Positions 11,124 to 20,897 of a stretch of 64,000 nucleotides of DNA are shown in pieces. Source of the DNA: Nitzschia sp. DOCU1 (Eukaryota; Bacillariophyta; Bacillariophyceae; Bacillariales; Bacillariaceae); assembly GCA_951394045.1 (NCBI GenBank), contig OX595986.1:1426001-1490000 (forward strand), written 5' to 3'. The notes under the pieces are model-generated. The model searched no databases. It was not told the DNA's origin and saw nothing but the letters and a program-made list of their open reading frames with translations. Within the stretch, counting starts at the first letter, position 1. Each line of letters opens with the position of its first letter. The translations under genes were made by a program, and so were the position numbers.

Positions 11124-11663
11124 TTAAGGTTTAGCAGCAGGTTGCTGCACAAGATCCTTGAATGCTTTGAAAGGCTTGAATCGGATTCTTTGTTTGGCGG
11201 GAACCTGAATGGGCGATTGCGTGATGGGGTTATTCTTTGTAGTCGCCTTCGAGGTGTAGGACTGAAAGGTACCAAAGCTGTGAATTTTGACATCTTTGCC
11301 GTCTCCCACAGCCTATGATAATGCAAGAAAATGAGGAAACCATAAGTCATATGAGTACAGAAGGAGACGACGATTGTATTGCCACAATGACAAAATTGCA
11401 TGACTTACCTCCACAATAGTGTCGAACACTGAATTTATGATTTTCTCAGCCTGGCTCCTCTTTAACTCATGCGCTTCTGCGATCTCTTTTATAAGAGTCG
11501 TTTTCGTAATTTCCGCCTTTTCTGCTGCATACAGGGGCGTTGTCGTAGAATAAGTTCGGCCTGGGTTCGGAATGGCTGACGTCGAAGCCCAAGAAGCGAC
11601 AAAGGATGTGGATGGCAAAGCCACTCTTCGTAGATGAGTAACGCTGGAAGCAATCAAGGTCAT
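11124..11663 (-). CDS. Nuclear-encoded HU-family DNA-binding protein with organelle presequence
   Basis: Two exons are visible: 11409-11663 and 11124-11312, joined across a 96-bp GT-AG intron (donor GTAAGT, acceptor TAG). The product is 147 aa. The first ~50 residues are rich in Ser, Thr, Arg and Ala without acids, typical of a mitochondrial or plastid presequence. The rest is a complete HU/IHF fold: T-K-T-x-L-I-K-E-I-A-E ... A-E-K-I-I-N-S-V-F-D-T-I-V, then across the splice A-V-G-D-G-K-D-V-K-I-H-S-F-G-T-F, and the C-terminal I-x-V-P-A-K-x-R-I-R-F-K-P. Its role would be to compact or bend organellar DNA. The exact organelle cannot be decided from sequence. Confidence 0.85.
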
Positions 11664-12211
11664 GGTGTGTGTTGTCAGTGACTGAAGAAAGAAACGTCTC
11701 CAAAGCAAGAAGAAAGTATGTCTCGGAAGTGAGATGGGAACGTTTCAAAGATTGACGCTGATCGCAGGAGCGCAAACCCGTCGCGCTGAACCGTGCCGGC
11801 AAGGTTGGATGAAACGCGCCGCAAACGGAAAATTCAAATCTTTTGTCACATGCATGCGTGTACAAATCTACGTACTTTTCTAGCTGTCCGCGCCGGGCGA
11901 CCTTCGCGCCAGGATGCCCTCCCACAATACTCCACGCTCTCCATATCTCTTTCGATTGATGCCAACATTTATTCACTTTCGTTTTCACGACAAGCGTGGG
12001 CATGGCAATATGGAGACTCATATTGGTTGCAAGACACAAGTTTTCAACCATGAAATAACGTTTGTGGCTCATACCTACGCCGGGATACCGTCATCCACAT
12101 GAAAGTTGCACATCAACTCTTGTCTTTCGATGCAAAGGGTTTCGCCCCAAGGGCATCACGTTACATGTTTTTACGCGACGACGGAAACAACAACAATAAC
12201 AAAGGAAGAAA
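11664..12211. other. Divergent intergenic region between HU and karyogamy-type genes
   Basis: About 550 bp separates two head-to-head ATGs. ORFs on either strand here lack recognisable features. It is the presumed shared promoter region. Confidence 0.4.
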
Positions 12212-14044
12212 ATGGTGGTGATTTCTCGCTTTCTTCTTGTTATCTTTTGCTCCTTTGGGGGTAACGCCGTCGTTCCTTTTGAATCCGATGTATCAAGTAT
12301 CGGGAGCAACTGGCATCGAGCTGTTAACAACGACGGCTTGGCGGCCCATGGAGTGCTTCCCTCGTCGCCCGACTGCTGGTTACACGCTCTTCAAACCATC
12401 GATGCGGATTCTACCAAGACTGCGGATGCCTGTAATTGGATGACGACTATGCACCAAAAGATTATGGCTCTGGAGCTGGCGCGATGTCACGTCTATGATC
12501 TCGGACGATCTTTGTTTGACGAATCCAGCAGTAACTATCCACCATCCACGTGCTCTAAAGAGAACTATCGAGAGAATATTACGAAATGTCTTACTCTCTT
12601 GACACCGTCGGCAGAGACCGCCTACACCCACTTTTTGACCTATATCAATCAGTTGTGCACGAGGCTTTCCCGAGAAGTTGTAATGGATCAATTCTACAAA
12701 TCCAGCATCCAGCTGGCACAAGCATCCAGGAAAGCAGAACATCAAATGAAGGAAATGCTAAAGCATCAAGATGCACTATGGGAAGCATGGAAAGAGCGCG
12801 AACAAGAAGCTGTTTTATTTCACGATCAATTCAAACATGATGTCTACCAAGAACGTGTTAACTGGGCCAAGGAAAGCTCCCTTCTCCGCAGTCAGTGGCA
12901 TCACGAACAGGAAGAGTGGATGTTGAATCAGCACCTTACTCATCAGAATCAATTGAATGAACTGGCACGTCAAAGTGACGAATTGAAGCGTCAGCGTGAG
13001 GAGCTCGTCTCGCTGTCAGACACGATTGCTCGCGCAAATCGCTCCATGCAACCATGGTCGATCACCCTGCAGTCCTTGTATTTCATTGCCCAAAGTGCCT
13101 ATCACCTACTCAAGTGGACCCTTCACATGGCAGGAAACTGTTCCTTGATCTACATTTTCACCGTGCCGTGGTGCTTACGCTGGTTGCGACGCTACCTGCT
13201 GTCCATGGCTGTGATTGGCTATGCTTTGGAGGCTGGATTGATCATGTCTGACGAAACGTTTTTAAAAGGGGATACCCAAGCATTGGCTCAAGAAGGAATG
13301 GAAACACCGGATACTGTTAGAAACCTGATGGCAGTCTTTGAGATTATTTTCTATGTTATCGGAGGCTTGATCTCTCCGTGTTGGTGGGATGGTGATGAGG
13401 AATCCATTGTCAGCGCCCAGTCCCCTACTAGGTGCTCACGTGACATTGAAATCGTATCAGACCGCAATCACGAACAAATCACGGAAGATCAAAGGCAAGC
13501 CATGCCGTGGCCACCGCGAGAATCGTTGCGGTCCTTTGATAGAACCAACGCTAGTACGACTACTCACCCACCGACGATGGCACCGCCCCCCATCTGGGCT
13601 GCAATGCATCAGCAGCAGCATCATGCTGCAACTCTGGAACGTTTCCAGCATTACTTTCCTCCGTTTCTAATGGGTGGAGAATACTATTTTGGTCCAAATC
13701 CAGCATCCATGTTCGCCGATTCGGGCCAGGGTACGAATGTGCCTTTATTGGGACCGTTCCAGCATGGAGGCCACACCGCTTGTCTTCCTCAAGCGCCTCC
13801 AGGTCCAGGCGGGCTCGAAAACAACGCAGCACTTCTCGTTCAGAAGCGTCTACACTCCAGCAGTGATCAAGAAGAGAATGAGGAACCAGACCCCAAACGT
13901 CAACGCCTCCTACTCGACGACGACAACTCTTCGGCTAGTGGTACCCAAATGCTGGAGGAGGACGCCGAAAACTCGGAGGCTACTAGCACCAAGATGGACG
14001 ACAGCAACAACGAGTCAGAGGCTACTGTAGTACCATACTGGTAG
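12212..14044 (+). CDS. GEX1: KAR5/GEX1/Brambleberry-type nuclear-envelope karyogamy protein
   Basis: This intronless gene encodes 610 aa from an ATG with a signal peptide (residues 1-20). Residues 50-170 form a cysteine-rich domain with Cys at 55, 74, 92, 114, 126 and 149. The context D-C-W-L-H-A-L ... K-I-M-A-L-E-L-A-R-C-H ... A-Y-T-H-F ... I-N-Q-L-C matches the KAR5/GEX1/Brambleberry pattern (a Cys-Trp pair, ALE/K-x-x-A-x-x-x-x-x-C, and Y-x-x-F-x-x-x-x-x-x-x-C). A long coiled coil follows (about 170-275). Three hydrophobic segments lie near 285-320, 326-346 and 372-390, and the tail is Gln/His/Pro-rich with a basic patch (D-P-K-R-Q-R). Known members act in nuclear membrane fusion after gamete fusion. 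The assignment rests on motif pattern, not on a search. Confidence 0.75.
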   Translation: MVVISRFLLVIFCSFGGNAVVPFESDVSSIGSNWHRAVNNDGLAAHGVLPSSPDCWLHALQTIDADSTKTADACNWMTTMHQKIMALELARCHVYDLGRSLFDESSSNYPPSTCSKENYRENITKCLTLLTPSAETAYTHFLTYINQLCTRLSREVVMDQFYKSSIQLAQASRKAEHQMKEMLKHQDALWEAWKEREQEAVLFHDQFKHDVYQERVNWAKESSLLRSQWHHEQEEWMLNQHLTHQNQLNELARQSDELKRQREELVSLSDTIARANRSMQPWSITLQSLYFIAQSAYHLLKWTLHMAGNCSLIYIFTVPWCLRWLRRYLLSMAVIGYALEAGLIMSDETFLKGDTQALAQEGMETPDTVRNLMAVFEIIFYVIGGLISPCWWDGDEESIVSAQSPTRCSRDIEIVSDRNHEQITEDQRQAMPWPPRESLRSFDRTNASTTTHPPTMAPPPIWAAMHQQQHHAATLERFQHYFPPFLMGGEYYFGPNPASMFADSGQGTNVPLLGPFQHGGHTACLPQAPPGPGGLENNAALLVQKRLHSSSDQEENEEPDPKRQRLLLDDDNSSASGTQMLEEDAENSEATSTKMDDSNNESEATVVPYW

Positions 14045-14489
14045 CTGTAAGAGTCTAATAAGCGAAACAATTCCTTTTGTAGTAATGATGAGTATCAGTG
14101 ACTACACAGATAAATGGCAGTTTGGCTAACTACTAGAGCAATGCAGATTTGGTCCATTGATTCCACTGTTTTGGACTCCCTCGATCACGACCAACAGAGC
14201 GGTCCGTTGGGTCGAAGATCGCGGAAAACAACGACGACGAACAGAGGGGGAGAAAAAGAACGAGGAGAGAGGGGGCGACAGCTTTTCTCCACGTCTCTAC
14301 TCTATCGGTAGCTCATCCGTCTCGCGCCCTGCCAGCACACACGAAAGGAATGACGTGACGACGACGAAGGACCCAAAATTCGGAAGGAACTTTTACCTTT
14401 GAAAGCAAAGTAGCAACCAAAGCTATCGATAGCCCCAGCACACCTTTCATTTGTGTGCTGATTCCTATATGTGGTTGCTCTTGTCCGTA
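14045..14489. other. Intergenic stretch upstream of the aminopeptidase
   Basis: No gene seen. It contains a purine-rich segment (about 14230-14280) and presumably the promoter of the downstream gene. Confidence 0.4.
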
Positions 14490-16784
14490 ATGCCTCGTCT
14501 TTCTACTACCATTGCTCCAAAACCTCGCCTTCGTCAAGTCGCCTTTACTGCATTGTTTGCCACTTTAGCATCCTCATCGAGTTCGTCGGCTTTTTCTAAT
14601 TCGTGGGGAAGCAACAGCAAAAGTCGAGCAACCAAGCATAATTTCGGGCTTTTGTCACTGTCGCGTGGAGGAGGAGCTTCCCTGGAACGGCGTTCTACGT
14701 TTAGTAGCAAGCAAATGAGCTCGACTGCTACGGACGCTGCAACGGCGGCGACGGATTCTGCTGCCACAATGACTCCCGCTGCCAAGTTGGGAACCTTGCG
14801 AGCCAAGATGAAAGAACTCAACTTGGATGTTTACCTTATTCCGAGTGACGATCCTCACTTGAGTGGTACGTGTGCTTCATGGCCGATAAGATAGTGCAGC
14901 TCGACCAGCCACCCAGTCAGCCAGCAGAGCTCTCATTTTTGCTTTGTATTGTACATAGAATATGTTCCAGCGGCGTATATGCGTCGCAAATTTTTGACGG
15001 GCTTTGGAGGGAGTGCGGGAACGGCAGTGGTGTTCCATGACGAAGCTCTCTTGTGGACGGATTCCAGGTACTGGAATGAAGCTAATTTGCAATTAGATGC
15101 AAGTTGTTGGACCTTGATCAAACAGGGACAACCCAAGGTTCCCACCATTGTCAAAAAGTTGGCGGACGTTGCTGTCCAGCACTATCAAGAAACCCAACAG
15201 CCCTTGCGTGTCGGTATCGATCCCTTTGTCCATCCCGCCAGTTTTGCCAAGGAATTTGGAACGGCCATGGAAGAGGCTGCCAAATCCGACTTGGATAATG
15301 CAGACGAAGAGAATCTGCCTGTGATTGGAGAATTGGATACCTCGCATCCAAATCTTATTGATCCAATCTGGGGAGAGGATCGTCCAGCGATTCCCACCAG
15401 TCCCTTTCGAGTCCATCCGTTGGAGTATGCTGGAGTCAGTGTCGCTGATAAGGTGGCCAAAATTCGAAACGAAATGGAAACCAAAAAGGCAACCTTGGCT
15501 GTGTTTTCCACGTTGGATGATGTCGCCTATTTGTTCAACATGAGAGCCATGGGGGATGTCGATACGTGCCCTGTGGGGATTGCCTATGGTACTGTCAGCA
15601 ATGATGAGATTACCTTGTATTGTGACCCAAAGAAACTCGAGTCGTCCCAAGTCCAGGAACATCTTCAGGAAGTCACGCTGAAACCCTACGACGATATTGT
15701 AGGAGATATTGACGCTCATTGTAAGGCTTCAGCGACCAACAAGGTTTGGCTGGATACATCGCGAGCCAATTATGCCTTGAGTAGTGTCATACCCAAAAAG
15801 GCACTCGTCGACAGTCAGAATGCCATTACGCCCATGAAGGCATGCAAAAATGAGGCCGAATTGGAAGGAATGCGTCGCGCACATTGCATCGATGGAGCTG
15901 CCATGGCGAAATTCATGGCGTGGATGGAAGATCAAATTGTCAATCAAGGGAGGTCGATTAGTGAGGTGGAGGTGGACCAAGTTCTGACGGCGTGTCGAGC
16001 CGAGCAACCTGGATTCTTGGAATGTTCCTTTCCTACCATTGCCGGCGTGGGACCTAATGCTGCCATTATTCATTACCGGGCCAAGGAAGACGAATTGATG
16101 CGGTATCTAGACACCACGGAGGCTATATTGCTGGATTCGGGAGGTCAATACACCTATGGAACAACGGACGTGACTCGAACATGGCATTTCGGAACGGCCA
16201 AGGATGAATTCCGGGATGTGTTTACACGCGTTTTAAAGGGAAATATTGGCGTGGATAGCATGACATTTCCAGAAAATATTCCTGGATTTGTGTTGGATGT
16301 GTTTGCCCGAAAAGCTCTCTGGGAAGTGGGCAAGGATTATGGTCATGGCACTGGCCACGGGGTTGGAGCAGCCCTCAATGTGCATGAAGGGCCTTTTGGG
16401 ATCAGTCCGCGATTCACAAATCTAGAAGGTTTGAAGAAGGGCATGGTTGTCAGTAATGAGCCTGGCTACTACGAAGATGGAAACTTTGGTATTCGAATCG
16501 AGAACCTATTGGAAATGCAATACGTGAATCCGGAACATGACAAGGAAGATAGCGAGGAAGAGGCCAAGCCTGGAGAGAAGAAGTTCCTAAAGTTTGCCAA
16601 GCTTACCATGATTCCTATCCAAAAGAACCTCATCAACGTAAGTCTAATGACAGAACAAGAGCTCGACTGGCTGGATGCCTATCATGAGGAAGTGTTTGCC
16701 AAAGTCAGCCCGCTTCTCGAGGCCGATAGTCCGGCAATGAAGTGGCTGGCAAAGTCATGCGAGAAAATTGATAGAACTCTGTAA
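14490..16784 (+). CDS. Xaa-Pro aminopeptidase P (M24B), plastid or secretory targeting
   Basis: Two exons (14490-14865 and 14959-16784, 93-bp GT-AG intron) encode 733 aa. Splicing restores D-D-P-H-L-S-E-Y-V-P, matching the conserved S-D-x-H-x-S-E-Y of aminopeptidase P. The N-terminus has a hydrophobic stretch ending in S-S-A-F-S-N, the diatom plastid-import motif, followed by a Ser/Thr/Ala-rich transit-like region. Two creatinase-type N-terminal domains precede the pita-bread domain. Metal ligands are all visible: D in L-L-D-S-G-G-Q-Y, D in T-T-D-V-T-R-T, H in H-G-T-G-H-G-V-G, E in S-N-E-P-G-Y-Y and E in G-I-R-I-E-N. The C-terminal block (D-W-L-D-A-Y-H) is typical of APP1-like enzymes. It would remove N-terminal residues preceding proline. 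Confidence 0.92.
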
Positions 16785-16817
16785 ATAAACTAGGAGCGGT
16801 CTTGTGTGTCGTCATTA

Positions 16818-19800
16818 CTACGTGAACGGGATGCTACAGTCCACAAGGTCCAATTTCAGCGGCGGCAATCCGTAGCTAGCAACTTCGCTACTAAATCTCA
16901 TCAAGCCGTTCGACGCCGACGAGACAAAAGATTCAATGGTTGTATGGTTCAAATGACTGATATCGTCGGAAAGAGGCTTGCATCGGACAAAGTAATCTAG
17001 CCTTCGCGTGGGTCTCGTCGACGTGCGGCAATGATGATGCACCAAATACTCCGCCCTGATTTCTGGAGCCAGCAACTGAAGAGCACTCGGCCCGTTTCTG
17101 GTAACTTTTGACATGGCAAAATTTACTTGCTCTCCGAGATAACTGGAGGGCGGGATCGATTTGGTATAGGTTATAACTCCAGTCTGGGATGCCCATATTC
17201 CCTTTTCAATTTCACCGAGAATAGGTGCTGGGATGCCCAGCAACGACAAAGCTGCCTCTCGCTCGGCATACAGCTTTGCCTGTCCTGTACCATCGTCCAA
17301 GAATCCACTGCACTCCCAATGAACAACGGCGTGTTCCATAGCACAGTTTTGTGGACACCGTAGCCGAGACTTTCGAATGTGAGGCGGGCATTGGCTCCCC
17401 TGTCGGTTTTCAGGTGGAGCTGGGTGCCGTCCGTTCTGCAAGTACAGGCCTTCGGGAGCGGGAAGATGCCAAAAGCTAGGCTCGTCATCGTAGTCATCTA
17501 ATTCGGCAGTGGGGGCTTGAACAAGGTGCTGAAAACAGCGACTGCACTTGCACGCTGCACAGCAATAAGCGATTCCAAGAAAATTCGCGTTTGGTATCCG
17601 TCTCACTAACGAAGGTGACAAGGAGCAAGAATCTCCGCTTCGGATGGTTGCACATGCGAGCATGAAAAGCTCTGAAACGGTGCACGATGGAACGATGTTT
17701 GGTGGAACAAACCATAACTCGCCAACTCGGGTACGTGGATCGTCCGAAACAGGAGTCTTCCGAGAGAGTCTACGGCAAAGCATCCCGTCAAAGAAACTCC
17801 TAGCGCAGATAGAGTCCCACATCCGGCAGGTGGTAGACGCCCGATGCTCTTGGTTCTTGATCGTTTGGACGAATTCCGTTCGAAGGCTGTCAAGCCTACT
17901 GGTGCATCGAACATAGCCCCTCTTGGTTGCAACGAAAGAATCGACCGGCAAAGAAACGCCTACACCACATTGCTGACTTCGGGAACAAGATTGCATTTCA
18001 TCCCAGCCACCAGCAACGATTGGAGATGATTGACACCCGTCTGCAACTGTCCACCACGAGACAGCCCGTGTACATTCGTCTTCCAATACCATCAGTTCTT
18101 CGCATACTAGCGCGGTCAGAGCCTGCTTAAATTTGATCATCTTGGACGTAGAGTGGGACACTGCCACTTTCACATCAATGGTTTGCAGAAACTGTGGCGA
18201 GACACGTCCACTGCCGGCCCGAGAGAAGTCTGATAGAGTCAAGATTAGGCATTCCGATAGTCCATTTGGGTTGATTTTGGCATGGCGGAAACGTGAACGG
18301 ATCAACACTCCCTTCACACTCTTCGAACAAGCTCTCAGGTGCTTTGGATTGGTAAGGCAGGCCGTTATCGTGCTTTCAGCAGCACTCTCCAAGTTGAAAC
18401 TGCCGTTCTGCGTCATCTTGCTCAGACACGTGTCCGTTTCTAGCATTCTCGAGCATCGCAATTGCACGGATGCCACCAATATGAAACCTCCCAATCGAAC
18501 AATTGCTCCTCCACCCATTACGCTGTCGAAGAGCGAGAAATCCACCGGGGGCAGCGATTGCACATTGATCGCACCATTGCAGGATATTTTCGACTTTTCT
18601 GGTTCATTCGAGTAAGCCGATACCATGCAAAAGCACGATACAATGACGGATTCAACCCGGCCGGTGAAGAAGGCGCCGCTTTTGGCTCTGGGTTTGTTGT
18701 CAGTTGTGCGAAGGGACAGTTGACATATCCTGTCCGACAAGCCTACGACTTCTCCAGTCTGATTATCTGTGGAACCAAACCCGCCGACATAAAGTGGTCC
18801 CGAGATATTTTGCTGAATGGAATCAAGTTCAGTGTGTAGCTCGTCCAGTTTTAAGTGGATTGAACCAGACCAGCCTCGCGGAACAGAATCGACTTCAACA
18901 TACTTCGCAAATCGCGTTCCTAGTGCTCGTAGACCTGCCATACGAATGTGATTTAAACCGACAAGTTGTGGCCCATCGTGGTTGCTTGACGATTCCTCCC
19001 GAGTCATTGTACATCCACACAACCCAACTGGACGCACATCGGATACGAGGTCATCGTCAAATGCATGATCAAAGAACTCGGCGTACGGATTTCTAGATGT
19101 AGTACTCTTCTTTTGCCTTGCAACCTCGCCTAGAGAATCGTCGTCGTTATCCTCAAAATCATTTTGGATCAAAGCGACAAGGTCCTCTGAGGACGGCAGT
19201 GGTGCTGTATCGTCATTTTCCGACGACGCGTAGAAGCATTCTTCCAGCCACTCTTGCGCATGTTGTTTCAACAAACCGTCGCGATAGGAGAGTCTGATTT
19301 TCGCCAGTCGATACGGAATCATACCCAACATGGATCGTTTTTCCTCCAAGGAATATCGGGGACCGTGCTGGACCAGTGGAGCGTACAATCCCTGCTCGTC
19401 AACAGATTTCTCGCTACTCGGGCCAACCAATGTTACCGTGGAGCGCAGGCAAGCACCAAGAGCAGCCACTCCTCTTGGAAGGTGCGACGCGCATCCGAGA
19501 GGATGTAGATTGATGGCCCGTATCCTGGCGCCATTTTGCAAACTCAGTTGAAGGTCCAGTGGCATGGGAAAATTTCCCAGCAAAATCCTATACACGCTTC
19601 GTTCTCCCCCTGAATCCGTGTCGGGTTCCACGTCGATGGAGTGGATGAATCGAACGCTGGAAGAATCTCGTTTTGTCAACTTTCGTTCTACGCTCAAGAT
19701 TGTTCCTTCCAAGGAAACAAGAGGTACAGGCGTGGTGGGCAGTCCCATCGAATCATCTTGTTCGGCGTCAACGTCATTCCAAGGAGAATCTGAATCCCAA

Positions 19801-20591
19801 AACAGACGGGACGACTGTGAAAACACAAAGACAAACGCCGGGATTCTGCACTTGAGATGCTGGAATACAGTCTTGCACGCAAATGAATCTGGCACCTGCC
19901 AACGTTTCCGATAGAGCCCCACAAGTCGTAACGTGTCGCCTGGCTGTATAGATGGCTGCCATACAAGAGCATGTTTTCCCGTCAGGACCAGGACACAATT
20001 ATTCTCTTCATTTGCCTTGTCATACAACTCGACGAGGCAAAATGGATCCTTGGGATCCAGAGCAATGATTGGTGATATCGCATCGACAGTGGCAATAATG
20101 TTGTGTTTCTCTTTTCCAGCAGCCCTCAATTCTTTCATTTCCACCAGTTCGCGGCGTCGGAAGTGACTCAGTGTCCAGAAATCGTCCCTTGACAAGGAAC
20201 ATTGTGGTGGTGATTGCGATGGCTGTGCTAACAAGTGTAGGCCATTATTGTGAATCTCCAGCAGTGCCACCGCCGCGCCTTGACTTTGTCCCGACGAGAC
20301 GAGTGGCACACAACTATAACGAGTAATTTCAACCGGTATCTTAAATGCTGCAGCCTCTGACGCCCTTCTCAAGAGCAAACGAGGGACGGAAAGCAACAAG
20401 TAATCAAAGACCCCAAAGGGGATCCACGTCCCAGGATCTGGATAAAATATAAAGCCAGAGACATCATGTTTGGATTTTGTCTCTTGTAGAATGTCAGATG
20501 ACGATCGTTGGCGCTTGCGGCTTGTCGAAATTTCATTCGAGGATTCGTCCAGGTTTAGGTGAGAGACGATTTTGCCCTTTAACGTTGACAT
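16818..20591 (-). CDS. Large multi-OB-fold protein, possibly CTC1-like (CST telomere complex)
   Basis: This intronless ORF of about 1,257 aa starts at the ATG 20589-20591; the frame extends 24 bp upstream only to a GTG. Features are compatible with consecutive OB folds: a central V-L-V-L-T-G-K-H-A-L-V-W with P-G-D-T-L-R-L, P-L-V-S-L-E-G-T-I-L-S-V, and near the C-terminus C-S-G-F-L-D-D-G-T-G-Q-A-K-L-Y-A-E. Between them is a cysteine cluster (C-C-A-A-C-K-C-S-R-C). Length is close to plant CTC1 (about 1,270 aa), the large subunit of the CST complex that protects telomeres and assists lagging-strand fill-in. Family placement is an inference from OB-fold motifs and size. An unrelated OB-fold scaffold is possible. 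It is convergent with the aminopeptidase, 33 bp apart. Confidence 0.6.
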   Translation of the reverse strand: MSTLKGKIVSHLNLDESSNEISTSRKRQRSSSDILQETKSKHDVSGFIFYPDPGTWIPFGVFDYLLLSVPRLLLRRASEAAAFKIPVEITRYSCVPLVSSGQSQGAAVALLEIHNNGLHLLAQPSQSPPQCSLSRDDFWTLSHFRRRELVEMKELRAAGKEKHNIIATVDAISPIIALDPKDPFCLVELYDKANEENNCVLVLTGKHALVWQPSIQPGDTLRLVGLYRKRWQVPDSFACKTVFQHLKCRIPAFVFVFSQSSRLFWDSDSPWNDVDAEQDDSMGLPTTPVPLVSLEGTILSVERKLTKRDSSSVRFIHSIDVEPDTDSGGERSVYRILLGNFPMPLDLQLSLQNGARIRAINLHPLGCASHLPRGVAALGACLRSTVTLVGPSSEKSVDEQGLYAPLVQHGPRYSLEEKRSMLGMIPYRLAKIRLSYRDGLLKQHAQEWLEECFYASSENDDTAPLPSSEDLVALIQNDFEDNDDDSLGEVARQKKSTTSRNPYAEFFDHAFDDDLVSDVRPVGLCGCTMTREESSSNHDGPQLVGLNHIRMAGLRALGTRFAKYVEVDSVPRGWSGSIHLKLDELHTELDSIQQNISGPLYVGGFGSTDNQTGEVVGLSDRICQLSLRTTDNKPRAKSGAFFTGRVESVIVSCFCMVSAYSNEPEKSKISCNGAINVQSLPPVDFSLFDSVMGGGAIVRLGGFILVASVQLRCSRMLETDTCLSKMTQNGSFNLESAAESTITACLTNPKHLRACSKSVKGVLIRSRFRHAKINPNGLSECLILTLSDFSRAGSGRVSPQFLQTIDVKVAVSHSTSKMIKFKQALTALVCEELMVLEDECTRAVSWWTVADGCQSSPIVAGGWDEMQSCSRSQQCGVGVSLPVDSFVATKRGYVRCTSRLDSLRTEFVQTIKNQEHRASTTCRMWDSICARSFFDGMLCRRLSRKTPVSDDPRTRVGELWFVPPNIVPSCTVSELFMLACATIRSGDSCSLSPSLVRRIPNANFLGIAYCCAACKCSRCFQHLVQAPTAELDDYDDEPSFWHLPAPEGLYLQNGRHPAPPENRQGSQCPPHIRKSRLRCPQNCAMEHAVVHWECSGFLDDGTGQAKLYAEREAALSLLGIPAPILGEIEKGIWASQTGVITYTKSIPPSSYLGEQVNFAMSKVTRNGPSALQLLAPEIRAEYLVHHHCRTSTRPTRRLDYFVRCKPLSDDISHLNHTTIESFVSSASNGLMRFSSEVASYGLPPLKLDLVDCSIPFT

Positions 20592-20897
20592 TATCAGTAA
20601 GTCATGGTCCAACACAGTAAAATAAGGTTAACACTTTAACCATCGCAGCCCGATAGTAGATTGAACATGATCATCCGTCTGCAAAAATGGTCTCTCATTG
20701 TCGCATTTTTTCATTTTCAAACAAAAATCGGTCGAGTTAGTCCATGTCATTTTCGATTCTTTCGACCTCGCTTTCTTGGGGCTACCAGTCAACAAGAGTT
20801 GAAGCACACAGTCATACGATACTCACACTCGCAACCTTCCACTTTTCTGCTACAGCATTACGCAGACCAAAACAACTTTATGAGTAGTACATATGTG

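Noticed and set aside
11467..12072. A 201-codon minus-strand ORF overlapping the HU gene start.
   Set aside because: Its C-terminal part is HU exon 1 read in a different frame and the rest has no features. HU homology fixes the real frame.
20592..20615. Extending the CTC1-like ORF upstream to 20615.
   Set aside because: That extension begins at GTG. The ATG at 20589-20591 is the first plausible eukaryotic start. The same reasoning trimmed the parvulin, recombinase and bHLH-PAS starts.
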